Source of the DNA: VBDM01 sp035702665
GTDB taxonomy: Bacteria; Pseudomonadota; Gammaproteobacteria; Burkholderiales; SG8-39
Direction of reading: 5' to 3'
Assembly (NCBI GenBank): GCA_035702665.1
Contig: DASSQD010000035.1
Span: 1-64,000, forward strand
Length of the DNA: 64,000 bases
The stretch's first letter is position 1. Each line of letters opens with the position of its first letter. Below are positions 1-9,053 of this stretch, piece by piece. Made by a program: the position numbers and the translations under genes. Under the pieces are notes generated by a model, which worked only from the letters and a program-made list of their open reading frames with translations, was not told where the DNA came from and searched no databases.

Positions 1-1298
1 GGGCGTTTGCCGATCAGCGCGCGGCCGTCGAACAGGATGCGCCCCTCCTCGGGCTTATACAGCCCGGTGAGCGTGTTGAAGAAGGTGGTTTTGCCCGCCC
101 CATTCGGCCCGATGATGCCGCGCAGCTCGCCGGGGTTCACGGTGAAGTCGATACCCGCGTTGGCGACCACGCCGCCGTAGTGCTTGGTGAGGCCGGTGGC
201 CTGCAGGATCGGGCCGGCAAAGGTCCGGGACGCGTGATGCCGCGCCAGCATGGGCGCCGCTGCGGGCGCGCGCGGGACCGGCGCGGCCTCCTCGGGCACG
301 GCCGGAGTTGCCTTGTCCCTCATGAAACCGTACAGGTCCCTGAAGCCGCCGATGATGCCCTGACGCAGAAAGCAGACGAGGAGGACGAACACGAGGCCCA
401 GCACCAGCTTCCACGCGGCGCCCAGGCCCAGGGTCGCCTGCAGGAAGTCCTGCAGGTACAGCCATACCGCCGCGCCGAGCAGCGGGCCGAACAGCGTGCC
501 GCGGCCGCCGATGGCGGTCTGCAGCACGAGCTGCCCCGAAGTGTCGAAGGTGAAGGCCTCCGGCGGCATGAACGCCTGCAGCACGCCGAGCAGTCCGCCC
601 GCCAAGCCGGCGTACGCGGCGGCGATGACGAAGGCGGCGAGCTTGTAGCCGTGGACGCTGTGCCCGACCGCGGCGGCGCGGAGCGGGTTCTCGCGGATCG
701 CACGGAAGATCGCCCCGACGGGCGAGCGCACGATGCGCAGCGCAATCACGATGCCCGCGAAGTAGCAGAACGCGAGGAACGGGTAGAGCGACCATCCCGT
801 GGTGAAGTTCAGGGTCGTGAAGCCCAGATCGATGCTCGGCGTCGGCACGCCCGGAAGCCCGTTCTCGCCGCCGGTCCATTCCGACAGTGGATTGAACTCG
901 ACGAAATAGAACACCTCCGCAATCGCCACGGTAATCATCGCGAAGTAGATGCCGGTGCGGCGCAGCGCGATCAGGCCGACCAGATAGCCGACGATCGCTG
1001 CGGCGGCCGTGCCGACGAGGAGCGCGGTCACCACGTGGGGAAAGCCGGCGCGCGTGAGCAGATAGGCGGCGACGAATCCGCCCGTACCGTAAAGGGCCGA
1101 CTGGCCGAAAGACAGCAAGCCGGTGTAGCCGAACAGGATGTCGAAGCCGATGCCGAAGAGGCCCCACACCAGGATACGGTTGACCGTGTTCGGCGCGAAG
1201 CCGAGATACGGCAGCACGAAGGGCGCCGCGATCAGGGCGATCGCCGTCAGCGTCTCGACCAGGAAGCGGCGTTGCCGGTACATCAGACGCGCGCTCAT
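1..1298 (-). CDS. LivM-LivG fusion: ABC permease/ATP-binding protein (partial)
   Basis: Branched-chain-amino-acid-type ABC importer subunit that joins an inner-membrane permease and a cytoplasmic ATPase in one chain. The frame is open from ATG at 1298 to the window edge (about 432 codons). Residues 1-320 are a LivM-type permease with many hydrophobic helices. A proline/alanine-rich linker (about 326-350) leads into a LivG-type ATPase with Walker A GPNGAGKTT near residue 406. There is no stop between the halves, and the internal ATG at 323 is in frame. The start overlaps the livH stop as ATGA, so the two are translationally coupled. The LivG C-terminus (signature, Walker B) lies outside the window. 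Substrate is unknown: this family also carries urea, amides and aromatic acids. Confident for family and fusion. Confidence 0.9.
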   Translation of the reverse strand, partial: MSARLMYRQRRFLVETLTAIALIAAPFVLPYLGFAPNTVNRILVWGLFGIGFDILFGYTGLLSFGQSALYGTGGFVAAYLLTRAGFPHVVTALLVGTAAAAIVGYLVGLIALRRTGIYFAMITVAIAEVFYFVEFNPLSEWTGGENGLPGVPTPSIDLGFTTLNFTTGWSLYPFLAFCYFAGIVIALRIVRSPVGAIFRAIRENPLRAAAVGHSVHGYKLAAFVIAAAYAGLAGGLLGVLQAFMPPEAFTFDTSGQLVLQTAIGGRGTLFGPLLGAAVWLYLQDFLQATLGLGAAWKLVLGLVFVLLVCFLRQGIIGGFRDLYGFMRDKATPAVPEEAAPVPRAPAAAPMLARHHASRTFAGPILQATGLTKHYGGVVANAGIDFTVNPGELRGIIGPNGAGKTTFFNTLTGLYKPEEGRILFDGRALIGKR

Positions 1299-2170
1299 TC
1301 GCGTCCCCGGGTCCCCAGCAGGCCGTGCGGCCGCACCATCAGCACCAGCGTCATCGCCGCGAAAAGCATCACGTAGGCGTAGCCGGGATTGACCATCGAG
1401 GTGAGACTGATGATCTCGCCGGCGATCAGGCCGCCGAGCACCGCGCCCGGAAACGACCCGACCCCGCCGATCACGACGACGACGAACGTCTGCACCAGGA
1501 TCGCCTCGCCCACCTCGGGCGTGAGCGAAGCCACCGGGGCGTTCACGATGCCGGCAAAGCCCGCGGCCATCGAGCCGATCCCGAACACCACCATGAAGAC
1601 GCGGTAGACGTCGATCCCGAGTGAGTCCACCATGACGGGGTCCTCGATTCCCGCGCGGACGATCATGCCCAGCCGCGTGCGGTAGAGCACGAGGAAGAGG
1701 ACGGCGAGCGCCGCGGCGACGATGCCGACGACGGCCAGGCGGTAGGTCGGGTAGAGCATGAAGCCGAGGTCGGTGATACCCGAGAAGAGCGGCGGCGCGG
1801 GCACCGACTGCGACTGGCTCGAGAAGAAAAAGCGCACCGCCTCGACGAAGCAAATCGCGAGACCGAAGGTGAGCAGGAGCTGGTCTTCGTGCGGGCGGGT
1901 GTAGAAGTGACGGATGACGAGGCGCTCCATGAGCACCCCGACCACGAGGAGCGCGAGCGTTCCCGCGATCACCGCCACGATGAAGGAGCCGCTCGCCTGG
2001 TACGCCGCGTAGCCGGCGTAGCCGCCGAGCATGAACATGGCGCCATGGGCGAGGTTCAGCACGCCGAGCGTGCCGTAGATGATCGTTAGCCCAGAGCTTA
2101 TGAGGGCGAGCAGGGCCCCCAGCGCGAGGCCGTTAAACAGCTGCGAGACGAAATTACCCCAGGTGATCAT
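1295..2170 (-). CDS. LivH-type ABC transporter permease
   Basis: Inner-membrane permease of a branched-chain-amino-acid-type ABC importer, about 291 residues, usual for LivH. The chain is strongly hydrophobic and carries the family segment GTLGVLNLAHGAMFMLGGY near the N-terminus and a GGVGSFPGAVLGG loop near the C-terminus. The first ATG (2170) is preferred; a TTG at 2185 would add five residues. Neither has a clear Shine-Dalgarno sequence, so translation may depend on readthrough from the upstream binding-protein gene, 69 bp away. The stop overlaps the start of the LivM-LivG fusion, which should be its pore partner. Confidence 0.9.
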   Translation of the reverse strand: MITWGNFVSQLFNGLALGALLALISSGLTIIYGTLGVLNLAHGAMFMLGGYAGYAAYQASGSFIVAVIAGTLALLVVGVLMERLVIRHFYTRPHEDQLLLTFGLAICFVEAVRFFFSSQSQSVPAPPLFSGITDLGFMLYPTYRLAVVGIVAAALAVLFLVLYRTRLGMIVRAGIEDPVMVDSLGIDVYRVFMVVFGIGSMAAGFAGIVNAPVASLTPEVGEAILVQTFVVVVIGGVGSFPGAVLGGLIAGEIISLTSMVNPGYAYVMLFAAMTLVLMVRPHGLLGTRGRE

Positions 2171-2239
2171 GCGGGGGGCGCGCAAGGCGGCGCTGCAGCC
2201 GGCCGTTGCCGCCTGCAGCGCCCGCCCGCGCGTCGGAGC

Positions 2240-3589
2240 CTAGGTGTAGTCGCCGAGGCTGCAGCCGAAGGCGTCCGGCTTCTGCATCAGCGGCAGACCC
2301 GGGTCGACCTGCACGACGTTCCAGAAGTCCTCCTTGTTCTTCATTTCGGAAGGCTTCTTCCCCTGCACGATGATCACGGGGCGGACGAGCTGATGGTCTT
2401 CCTTGCGAAAGTAGACCTCGCCGACGGTCGACTGGATCTTGCGGCCGGCCTCGTAGGACTTGATCACGTCGGGCGGGTAGAAGCTGCCGGCGTTCTCGAC
2501 GGCCTCGGCCCAAAGCGCGAAGCTCATGTAGGCGTTGTTCGCACCCCACTCGGGCTTGTAGCCGAACTTCTTCTCGAAGGACTCGACGAACATCTTGGCG
2601 AGCGGGTACTTGTTCTCGAGCGTCCACCAGAAATCGGTCGCGGCGTACACGCCGGCGAGCAGCCCGCCGCCGACCTCGGGTGCGAGAAACGGGATCTGAT
2701 AGGGCACGACGAGCTTCATCTTGTCGAGGACGCCGAACTTCTTCGCCTGCTGGATCGACAGCACCGCGTCGTGGCCCCAGTTGACGTTGATGAGCACGTC
2801 GGCGCCGGAGTTGGCGACGTTGAGCAGGTACGACGAGTAGTCGGGTGCGCCGAGCGGCGAAACTTGGTTCGTCGCCGTGGTCCATCCCGCCGTGGCCAGG
2901 TAGTCCTGCATGGATTTCGTCACCGTGTGGCCGTAGGTGTAGTCGGGCGTCATGTACGCGGCCTTCTTGTTCCTGCCGAAGGCCTTGACCACGATCGGGC
3001 CGATCGCCGCCGCCGCGGTCTGGCCGTAGAAGTTCTGACGGAAGCCGTAGCGCACGCAATCCTTGCCGGTGGTGTCGTTGGACCCCGAGATGCCCGTGAC
3101 GTAGAGGACCTTCTCGCGCTGCGCGAGCTTGTTGAGCGCCACCGCGACCGCGCTCGAGGTCGAGCCGGTCATCAGCACCGCCTTGTCCTCGGTGATGAAG
3201 CGCTGCTCCGCCTGCACGGCGTCGTTGGGCTTGGCCGCGGAGTCGGCGACGCCGTACGTCACCTCCTTGCCGAGGACGCCCTTCTTGGTCTTCGGCGAGA
3301 TCTTCCTGATGAGCGGATGTCCCGTATTGATGTGCTCGACGGCGAGTTGCCAGCCCTTGAGTTCGTCTTCGCCCTGCACCGCGTAAGTGCCGGTGCGGGG
3401 CACGGCGATGCCGATGAACACCGACTTGCCGGACGAGCCGTCCGGCCATGTGCCGATCGCCGGATGCGTGGCCGCGAGCGCGCGCGTGCCGAATCCGCCG
3501 GGCAGCATGAGGCCGCCGGCGACGCCCAGACCCGCGCGGATGAACTCGCGGCGGCCATGGCTGTAGAAATATGACTTGCGATTTTGCAT
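2240..3589 (-). CDS. Tat-exported ABC substrate-binding protein (Liv/amide type)
   Basis: Periplasmic ligand-binding protein (type 1 fold, Peripla_BP_6 family), 449 residues, first gene of the transporter operon. The N-terminus has a twin-arginine motif (RREFIR) followed by a hydrophobic stretch and an Ala-rich cleavage region, so export of the folded protein by Tat is predicted. The mature part begins with the family segment KSVFIGIAVPRTGTYAVQG. The start is fixed by a strong AGGAGG sequence 6 bp upstream of ATG. The binding-pocket sequence resembles amide/urea/branched-chain ligand binders, but I cannot assign the ligand. The MarR gene on the other strand probably controls it. Confidence 0.88.
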   Translation of the reverse strand: MQNRKSYFYSHGRREFIRAGLGVAGGLMLPGGFGTRALAATHPAIGTWPDGSSGKSVFIGIAVPRTGTYAVQGEDELKGWQLAVEHINTGHPLIRKISPKTKKGVLGKEVTYGVADSAAKPNDAVQAEQRFITEDKAVLMTGSTSSAVAVALNKLAQREKVLYVTGISGSNDTTGKDCVRYGFRQNFYGQTAAAAIGPIVVKAFGRNKKAAYMTPDYTYGHTVTKSMQDYLATAGWTTATNQVSPLGAPDYSSYLLNVANSGADVLINVNWGHDAVLSIQQAKKFGVLDKMKLVVPYQIPFLAPEVGGGLLAGVYAATDFWWTLENKYPLAKMFVESFEKKFGYKPEWGANNAYMSFALWAEAVENAGSFYPPDVIKSYEAGRKIQSTVGEVYFRKEDHQLVRPVIIVQGKKPSEMKNKEDFWNVVQVDPGLPLMQKPDAFGCSLGDYT

Positions 3590-3621
3590 GGAGCCCTCCT
3601 CGTGAGAATTGCCGGTTTAGT

Positions 3622-3638
3622 ATATCGTGGAGCGATAT
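3622..3638. promoter_or_regulatory. Perfect inverted repeat, probable MarR operator 1
   Basis: ATATCG-N5-CGATAT, a perfect 17-bp dyad 33 bp upstream of the binding-protein start and inside the divergent gap to marR. It shares its half-site with a second dyad 7 bp away. Two matching dyads in a MarR divergent promoter are best read as operators; the regulator-site pairing is inferred from position. Confidence 0.65.
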
Positions 3639-3645
3639 GCTGGAT

Positions 3646-3662
3646 ATATCGCATGGCGATAT
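3646..3662. promoter_or_regulatory. Perfect inverted repeat, probable MarR operator 2
   Basis: ATATCGC-ATG-GCGATAT, a perfect 17-bp dyad with 7-bp arms. The central ATG (3653) is in frame with marR, but its position inside the palindrome and the lack of a ribosome site before it argue that it is operator, not the start codon. Centre-to-centre distance from operator 1 is 24 bp. Confidence 0.65.
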
Positions 3663-3715
3663 TACCCGCATTCGGACGCGCCGTGGTAAAAGTGTGGGCA
3701 AGTGGGCAAAGCGCC

Positions 3716-4165
3716 ATGCAACTGAAGAAGGCCGAGAAGCGGTTCAAGCTGACGACGCGCGACTACGCGAAGCTGGCGGCGTTTCGGCACGCCCTGCGCA
3801 AGTTCCTGCGCTTCAGCGAGCTGGCCGCGGCGGAGGTCGGGCTGACCACCCAGCACTATCAGGCGATGCTGGTCGTGCGGGGCTGCCCCGAGGACCGGCG
3901 CATCACGATCAATGATCTCGCGCAGCAGCTTCTCATCAGGCACAACAGCGCCGTCGAGCTGGTCGACCGGCTGGTCGAGGAGGAGCTGGTAGCGCGCGAG
4001 CCCTCCACCGCCGACAGGCGCAAGGTCGAGCTGCGTCTCACGGGCCGCGGCCGCGAGTTGCTGGCGAAGCTCGCTGCGATGCACCGCAAAGAACTGCAAC
4101 GTATCGGACCCGCGCTGAAGCGCTTCTTCTCCGAGGTGTCGCGGCTGGGGATCAGCGAGCGCTGA
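3716..4165 (+). CDS. MarR-family transcriptional regulator
   Basis: Cytosolic winged-helix regulator, 149 residues from ATG 3716, normal for MarR. It has an N-terminal dimerisation helix, then the wHTH with ITINDLAQQLLIRHNSAVELVDRLVEEELV (about residues 66-95) and the wing residues DRRKVELRLTGRG. Longer starts (3584, 3653) would run through the divergent promoter and its dyads, so the shorter one is chosen, although no good Shine-Dalgarno sequence precedes it. It is divergent from the Liv-type transporter operon and is probably its ligand-responsive repressor. The effector is unknown. Confidence 0.88.
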   Translation: MQLKKAEKRFKLTTRDYAKLAAFRHALRKFLRFSELAAAEVGLTTQHYQAMLVVRGCPEDRRITINDLAQQLLIRHNSAVELVDRLVEEELVAREPSTADRRKVELRLTGRGRELLAKLAAMHRKELQRIGPALKRFFSEVSRLGISER

Positions 4166-4174
4166 TCCCCGGAC

Positions 4175-5659
4175 TCAGTTGTGCCAGCCCTTGGCTCGTT
4201 CCAGCGCGCGCTGCCACTCCGCCATCCGCCGCGCCGCTTCTTCGCGTTGCATTCTCGGTTCGAAGCGCCTGGCCGCCTTCCACTGCTTCGCGATTTCTTC
4301 CCGGGTCGACCAAACGCCCGTCGCAAGGCCCGCGAGGTACGCTGCGCCGAGCGCGGTGGTCTCGAGAACCGCGGAACGCACCACCGGGACGCCCAGGAGA
4401 TCCGCCTGGAATTGCATGAGCAGGTCGTTCGCCGCCGCGCCGCCGTCGACCCGCAGCTCCTTGGACGGCCGCCCGGAGTCCTGCTCCATGGCGCGCAGCA
4501 GCTCGGCGGACTGGAACGCGATCGACTCGAGAGCCGCGCGCGCGATGTGGCCGGCGCTCGATCCTCGCGTGAGGCCGACCACCGTTCCGCGCGCGTATGA
4601 GTCCCAGTGCGGAGCCCCGAGGCCGGTGAACGCGGGGACGAAGTACACGCCGCCGGAATCCGGGACGCTGCGCGCGAGCTTCTCCACGTCGACGGACTTC
4701 CTGATCAGGCGCAACCCGTCGCGCAGCCATTGCACCACCGCTCCGCCGATGAAGACGCTGCCTTCGAGGGCGAACTGCTTGACGGGGGCTTCCGCGGCGC
4801 GGGTCGTCACTAAGCCGCTTCGCGACGCGATCGCCCCGCCGCCCGTATTGAGAAGGAGGAAGCACCCCGTGCCGTAGGTGTTCTTCGCCATGCCCGCTTC
4901 GTGACAGCCCTGGCCGAACAACGCCGCCTGCTGGTCGCCCGCAATGCCGGCGATGGGCACTTCGGCGCCGAGGAGATTCCTCAGGCTCGCGCCGTACACC
5001 TGCGAGGACGGCCGCACCTCGGGCAGCATTGCCCGAGGAACGCGGAAAGTCGCCAGCAACTCGTCGTCCCACGCCCCGCGATGAATGTCGTAGAGCAGGG
5101 TGCGCGAAGCGTTGCTCGGGTCGGTGAGGTGAAGCGCGCCGCCCGAGAGCTTCCACGCGAGCCACGTGTCGATCGTGCCGAAGGCGACCTCGCCGCGCTC
5201 GGCGCGCGCGCGCAGCCCCGGGATCGCCTCGAGAAGCCAGGAGAGCTTGGTCGCGGAGAAATACGGGTCGATGACCAAGCCGGTCTTCGCGGCGATCGCG
5301 GGCGCCAGCCCCTCCTTCTTCAGGATCTCACACCGTGAGGCGGTGCGCCGGTCTTGCCAGACGATGGCGTTGTGCACGGGCTTGCCCGACTTGCGGTCCC
5401 ATACGACGACCGTCTCACGCTGGTTGGTGATGCCGATCGCCGCGACTTTCTCTGGCCGCAACCGCGCTTTCTTCAGCACCGCGCGCGCGCAGGCGAGCTG
5501 CGAGCGCCAGATCTCCTCCGGATCGTGCTCGACCCAGCCGGGCTGAGGAAAGAACTGGCGGAACTCCTTCTGCGCCATGGCGAGCGGACGCCCGCTCTGG
5601 TCGAACACCACTGCGCGCGAGCTGGTGGTTCCCTGGTCAAGGGCGAGGACGTAGCGCAT
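4175..5659 (-). CDS. glpK: Glycerol kinase
   Basis: FGGY-family kinase that phosphorylates glycerol to sn-glycerol 3-phosphate with ATP in the cytosol. 494 residues, full length. The N-terminal phosphate loop DQGTTSSRAVVFD, the GITNQRET segment, and the catalytic region GIAGDQQAALFGQ followed by KNTYGTGCF are all present. ATG 5659 is chosen because DQGTTS then falls at residues 8-13 as in the family; the open frame continues upstream but through the promoter gap. There is no Shine-Dalgarno sequence, and a good -10 (TAGAAT) ends 6 bp before the ATG, suggesting a leaderless transcript. It is divergent from gpsA, the next enzyme in glycerol use. Confidence 0.95.
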   Translation of the reverse strand: MRYVLALDQGTTSSRAVVFDQSGRPLAMAQKEFRQFFPQPGWVEHDPEEIWRSQLACARAVLKKARLRPEKVAAIGITNQRETVVVWDRKSGKPVHNAIVWQDRRTASRCEILKKEGLAPAIAAKTGLVIDPYFSATKLSWLLEAIPGLRARAERGEVAFGTIDTWLAWKLSGGALHLTDPSNASRTLLYDIHRGAWDDELLATFRVPRAMLPEVRPSSQVYGASLRNLLGAEVPIAGIAGDQQAALFGQGCHEAGMAKNTYGTGCFLLLNTGGGAIASRSGLVTTRAAEAPVKQFALEGSVFIGGAVVQWLRDGLRLIRKSVDVEKLARSVPDSGGVYFVPAFTGLGAPHWDSYARGTVVGLTRGSSAGHIARAALESIAFQSAELLRAMEQDSGRPSKELRVDGGAAANDLLMQFQADLLGVPVVRSAVLETTALGAAYLAGLATGVWSTREEIAKQWKAARRFEPRMQREEAARRMAEWQRALERAKGWHN

Positions 5660-5664
5660 GAAAA

Positions 5665-5710
5665 ATTCTAGCAGGCCTGCGCACTCGGCTGCGGCTTGAG
5701 TCGGGTCAAG
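5665..5710 (-). promoter_or_regulatory. glpK promoter with relaxed Crp/Fnr-type box
   Basis: The box CTTGA-N6-TCAAG (5695-5710) is a perfect palindrome, equivalent to TTGAG-N4-GTCAA, one base off the TTGAY-N4-RTCAA consensus seen at six other promoters here. On the minus strand a TAGAAT -10 (5670-5665) begins 39 bp after the box edge, close to class II activator spacing, and the expected start of transcription coincides with the glpK ATG. A weaker TACGCT lies 35 bp away on the gpsA side, so both genes could share the box. Confidence 0.55.
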
Positions 5711-5765
5711 CAGGCCGCGCGGCGCTCGGATACGCTGGCGCGGTACAACCCGGCGGGGAGGCGTC

Positions 5766-6758
5766 GTGGCCAAGGTAAGCGTGATCGGTGGAGGAGCCTT
5801 CGGGACGGCGATGGCCTGCGTTCTCCGCCGGTCCGGCCACGAAGTGGCCATCTGGGCGCGCGAGCCCGAAGTCGTCGCCGCGATCAACAGCAATTCGATG
5901 AACCCGGTCTTCCTCCCCGGAATACCTCTCGCTGCCGGCATCGTCGCAACCACCGACATCGGCGCGGCAGCACAAGCCGATTTCCTCGTGCTCGCTCCCC
6001 CGGCCCAGCACATGCGCGGCGTCGCGACGCAATTGCGGCCGTTTCTCGCGGAAGGCGTGCCTGTGGTGAGCTGCGCCAAGGGGATCGAGCGGCGCACCAG
6101 CGCTTTCATGTCGCAGGTCCTCGCCGAAACCTTGCCCGCGGCACGGGTCGCGGTCCTGTCGGGACCTTCGTTCGCCCACGACATCGCGGTCGATCTGCCG
6201 GCGGGCGTCACCCTCGCGTGTCGCGACGCCGCTCTGGCGGAGCGGCTCGCCGGCGCGATCGGAACACCGCGGTTCCGCGTCTACGTCTCTGCGGACGTCG
6301 TCGGTGTCCACCTCGGCGGAGTGATGAAGAACGTGCTCGCCATCGCGTCCGGGATGACGATCGGGAGAAAGCTCGGTGAATCCGCGCGTGCCACCCTGTT
6401 CGCCCGCGGGCTGGCCGAAATGGCTCGGCTCGGCCTCGCCCTCGGTGCGCGGCGCGAGACCTTTCTCGGCCTGTCCGGGGCGGGTGACCTCAGCCTGAGC
6501 TGCAACAGCGCGGCATCGCGCAATACCTCGCTCGGCATCGCGCTCGGCGAGGGGAAGTCCCTGCAGGACATTCTTCGCGAACGCGTGACCGTGCAGGAGG
6601 GGGTGCACTCGGCTGAATCCGTGGCCGAGCTCTCCCGACGCTACGGCGTGAGGATGGCGATCAGCGACGCCGTCGACGCAGTGCTGAACCGGGGTTGCAG
6701 CGTCGACGAAGCGATCGGCCGGCTTCTCGCGCGTCCCACGGGACCGGAGGAGCTTTGA
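5766..6758 (+). CDS. gpsA: NAD(P)-dependent glycerol-3-phosphate dehydrogenase
   Basis: Interconverts dihydroxyacetone phosphate and sn-glycerol 3-phosphate, normally supplying phospholipid backbone. 330 residues, usual length. The Rossmann nucleotide loop VIGGGAFGTA is at residues 5-14, the catalytic-lysine segments SCAKGIE and GGVMKNVLAIASG follow, and the C-terminal segment GLSGAGDLSLSCNS is intact. Start is GTG 5766 with a GGGGAGG sequence 6 bp upstream. It faces away from glpK and shares its promoter gap, so glycerol entering through GlpK could be routed to lipids or, if run oxidatively, to glycolysis. Confidence 0.93.
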   Translation: MAKVSVIGGGAFGTAMACVLRRSGHEVAIWAREPEVVAAINSNSMNPVFLPGIPLAAGIVATTDIGAAAQADFLVLAPPAQHMRGVATQLRPFLAEGVPVVSCAKGIERRTSAFMSQVLAETLPAARVAVLSGPSFAHDIAVDLPAGVTLACRDAALAERLAGAIGTPRFRVYVSADVVGVHLGGVMKNVLAIASGMTIGRKLGESARATLFARGLAEMARLGLALGARRETFLGLSGAGDLSLSCNSAASRNTSLGIALGEGKSLQDILRERVTVQEGVHSAESVAELSRRYGVRMAISDAVDAVLNRGCSVDEAIGRLLARPTGPEEL

Positions 6759-6766
6759 GAGGCTCG

Positions 6767-6832
6767 TTGATCTGCGTCAAAAGGCCGGGTTCCGCCCCCG
6801 GCACCATGGTGGGCGCAAGCTGCCCCTATAAT
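6767..6832 (+). promoter_or_regulatory. AfuABC-type operon promoter with Crp/Fnr-type box
   Basis: TTGAT-CTGC-GTCAA (6767-6780) matches the TTGAY-N4-RTCAA consensus. A perfect TATAAT (6827-6832) lies 60 bp from the box edge with no recognisable -35 at 17 bp. The box centre is then about 65 bp upstream of the predicted start, nearer to class I than class II activator placement. Confidence 0.5.
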
Positions 6833-6853
6833 CCCCACCAGGAGGAGAAGCCC

Positions 6854-7978
6854 ATGATCCGCATCTTGAAGCAATCGGCTGCGGCGATGGCCGTGATTCT
6901 CGCAGTTGCCGCTCCGGCCGCAGCCCAGCCCATCGAGAGCGATCTCGTTCTCATCACCCCGGTCGCGAAGACGCTGACCGATCCGTCCCTCGCGGAATTC
7001 GCGAAGTACGCCAAGGAACGCTGGAACGTCACCGTGAAGACGAGCGCGCTCGCGGCCGGAACACCGGTCGCCTACGGGCAAATCGTCGAATGGAAAGGCC
7101 GGCCGCAGGCCGACATCTTCTGGGGCGGCGAGAGCGCGCTCTTCGACAAGCTCGCCGAGCAGAAGCTGCTCGCGAGGCTCGATCTGCCGAAAGCGGTCGT
7201 CGACGCGGTCCCGGCGAGCATCGGCAAGCCCAAGCCGATCCCCCTCAAGGACCCAAACGGGTTCTGGATCGGCACGGTGCTCGAGCCCTACGGCCTGGTC
7301 TATCACCCGAAGCTGCTCGCGCGCCTGGGCGTGCCGCCGCCCAAGGACTGGGACGACCTGCTCGACCCGAAACTCAAAGGCAACGTCGCGCAATGCGCGC
7401 CGACGCGCTCTTCGAGCAGCCACGCGACCTATGAAGTCATTCTCCAGCGCGACGGCGACGCCAAGGGCTGGGAGTTCCTCAAGCGCCTCGGGGGCAATAC
7501 CGGCATCTTCACCGCGCGCAGCCGCGACGTGCCTTCGGTGGTGGCGAAGGGCGAGTTCGCCGCAGGATTTGCCGTGCCGAGCTACATGGCTTTCGAGGAC
7601 CGGCTCTCGGGCTTCGACATCAGGTTCGTCGCGCCCAAGACCGCGTGGATCACCCCCGAGCCGATCGCCGTCATCGCGGGAGCCCCGCACCCGAAGGCCG
7701 CGCGCGCCTTCGTCGAGTTCATGCTCACCGAGCGCGGGCAGAAAGTGGCGATGGAGCGCGGCGTGTTTCCGATTACCCCGAAGTATCGCGTTCAGGGCGC
7801 GCCGGGCTCCCCCGCCGAGATGGCGGTCGAGTTCACCGGAGGCATCCGCTCCTACTTCGACACCGAAGTGAACAATATCTACGAGGACGCTGTGGCGCAG
7901 AAGCGCTACGAGCAGGTCAACGCGCAGTTCCGCAAGGACATCGAGTCGGTCGCCGAGGAGCTGAAAAAGAAATACTGA
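6854..7978 (+). CDS. AfuA/FbpA-like ABC substrate-binding protein
   Basis: Periplasmic binding protein (type 2 fold, SBP_bac_6-like), 374 residues. A Sec signal peptide (residues 1-24, ending APAAAQ) precedes a mature start PIESDLVLITPVAK. ATG 6854 is fixed by AGGAGGAG 7-8 bp upstream. It lacks the tandem tyrosine pair that binds iron in classical FbpA, so the usual iron label is doubtful. Within this family AfuA of Actinobacillus was shown to bind sugar phosphates, and other members bind 2-aminoethylphosphonate or thiamine. The downstream HAD phosphatase and nearby glycerol enzymes favour a phosphorylated organic ligand, which is an inference. Confidence 0.85.
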   Translation: MIRILKQSAAAMAVILAVAAPAAAQPIESDLVLITPVAKTLTDPSLAEFAKYAKERWNVTVKTSALAAGTPVAYGQIVEWKGRPQADIFWGGESALFDKLAEQKLLARLDLPKAVVDAVPASIGKPKPIPLKDPNGFWIGTVLEPYGLVYHPKLLARLGVPPPKDWDDLLDPKLKGNVAQCAPTRSSSSHATYEVILQRDGDAKGWEFLKRLGGNTGIFTARSRDVPSVVAKGEFAAGFAVPSYMAFEDRLSGFDIRFVAPKTAWITPEPIAVIAGAPHPKAARAFVEFMLTERGQKVAMERGVFPITPKYRVQGAPGSPAEMAVEFTGGIRSYFDTEVNNIYEDAVAQKRYEQVNAQFRKDIESVAEELKKKY

Positions 7979-7982
7979 GTAG

Positions 7983-9049
<1,067 letters not shown>

Positions 9050-9053
<4 letters not shown>

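Noticed and set aside
55..1167. A 370-codon frame on the minus strand within the livMG region
   Set aside because: It is an out-of-frame shadow. The real frame, starting at 1298, encodes a clear LivM permease followed by a LivG Walker A and runs off the window edge.
5660..6211. N-terminal extension of glycerol kinase to 678 residues
   Set aside because: The extra codons run antisense through gpsA and the promoter gap. The DQGTTSS motif sits at residues 8-14 only with the start at 5659.
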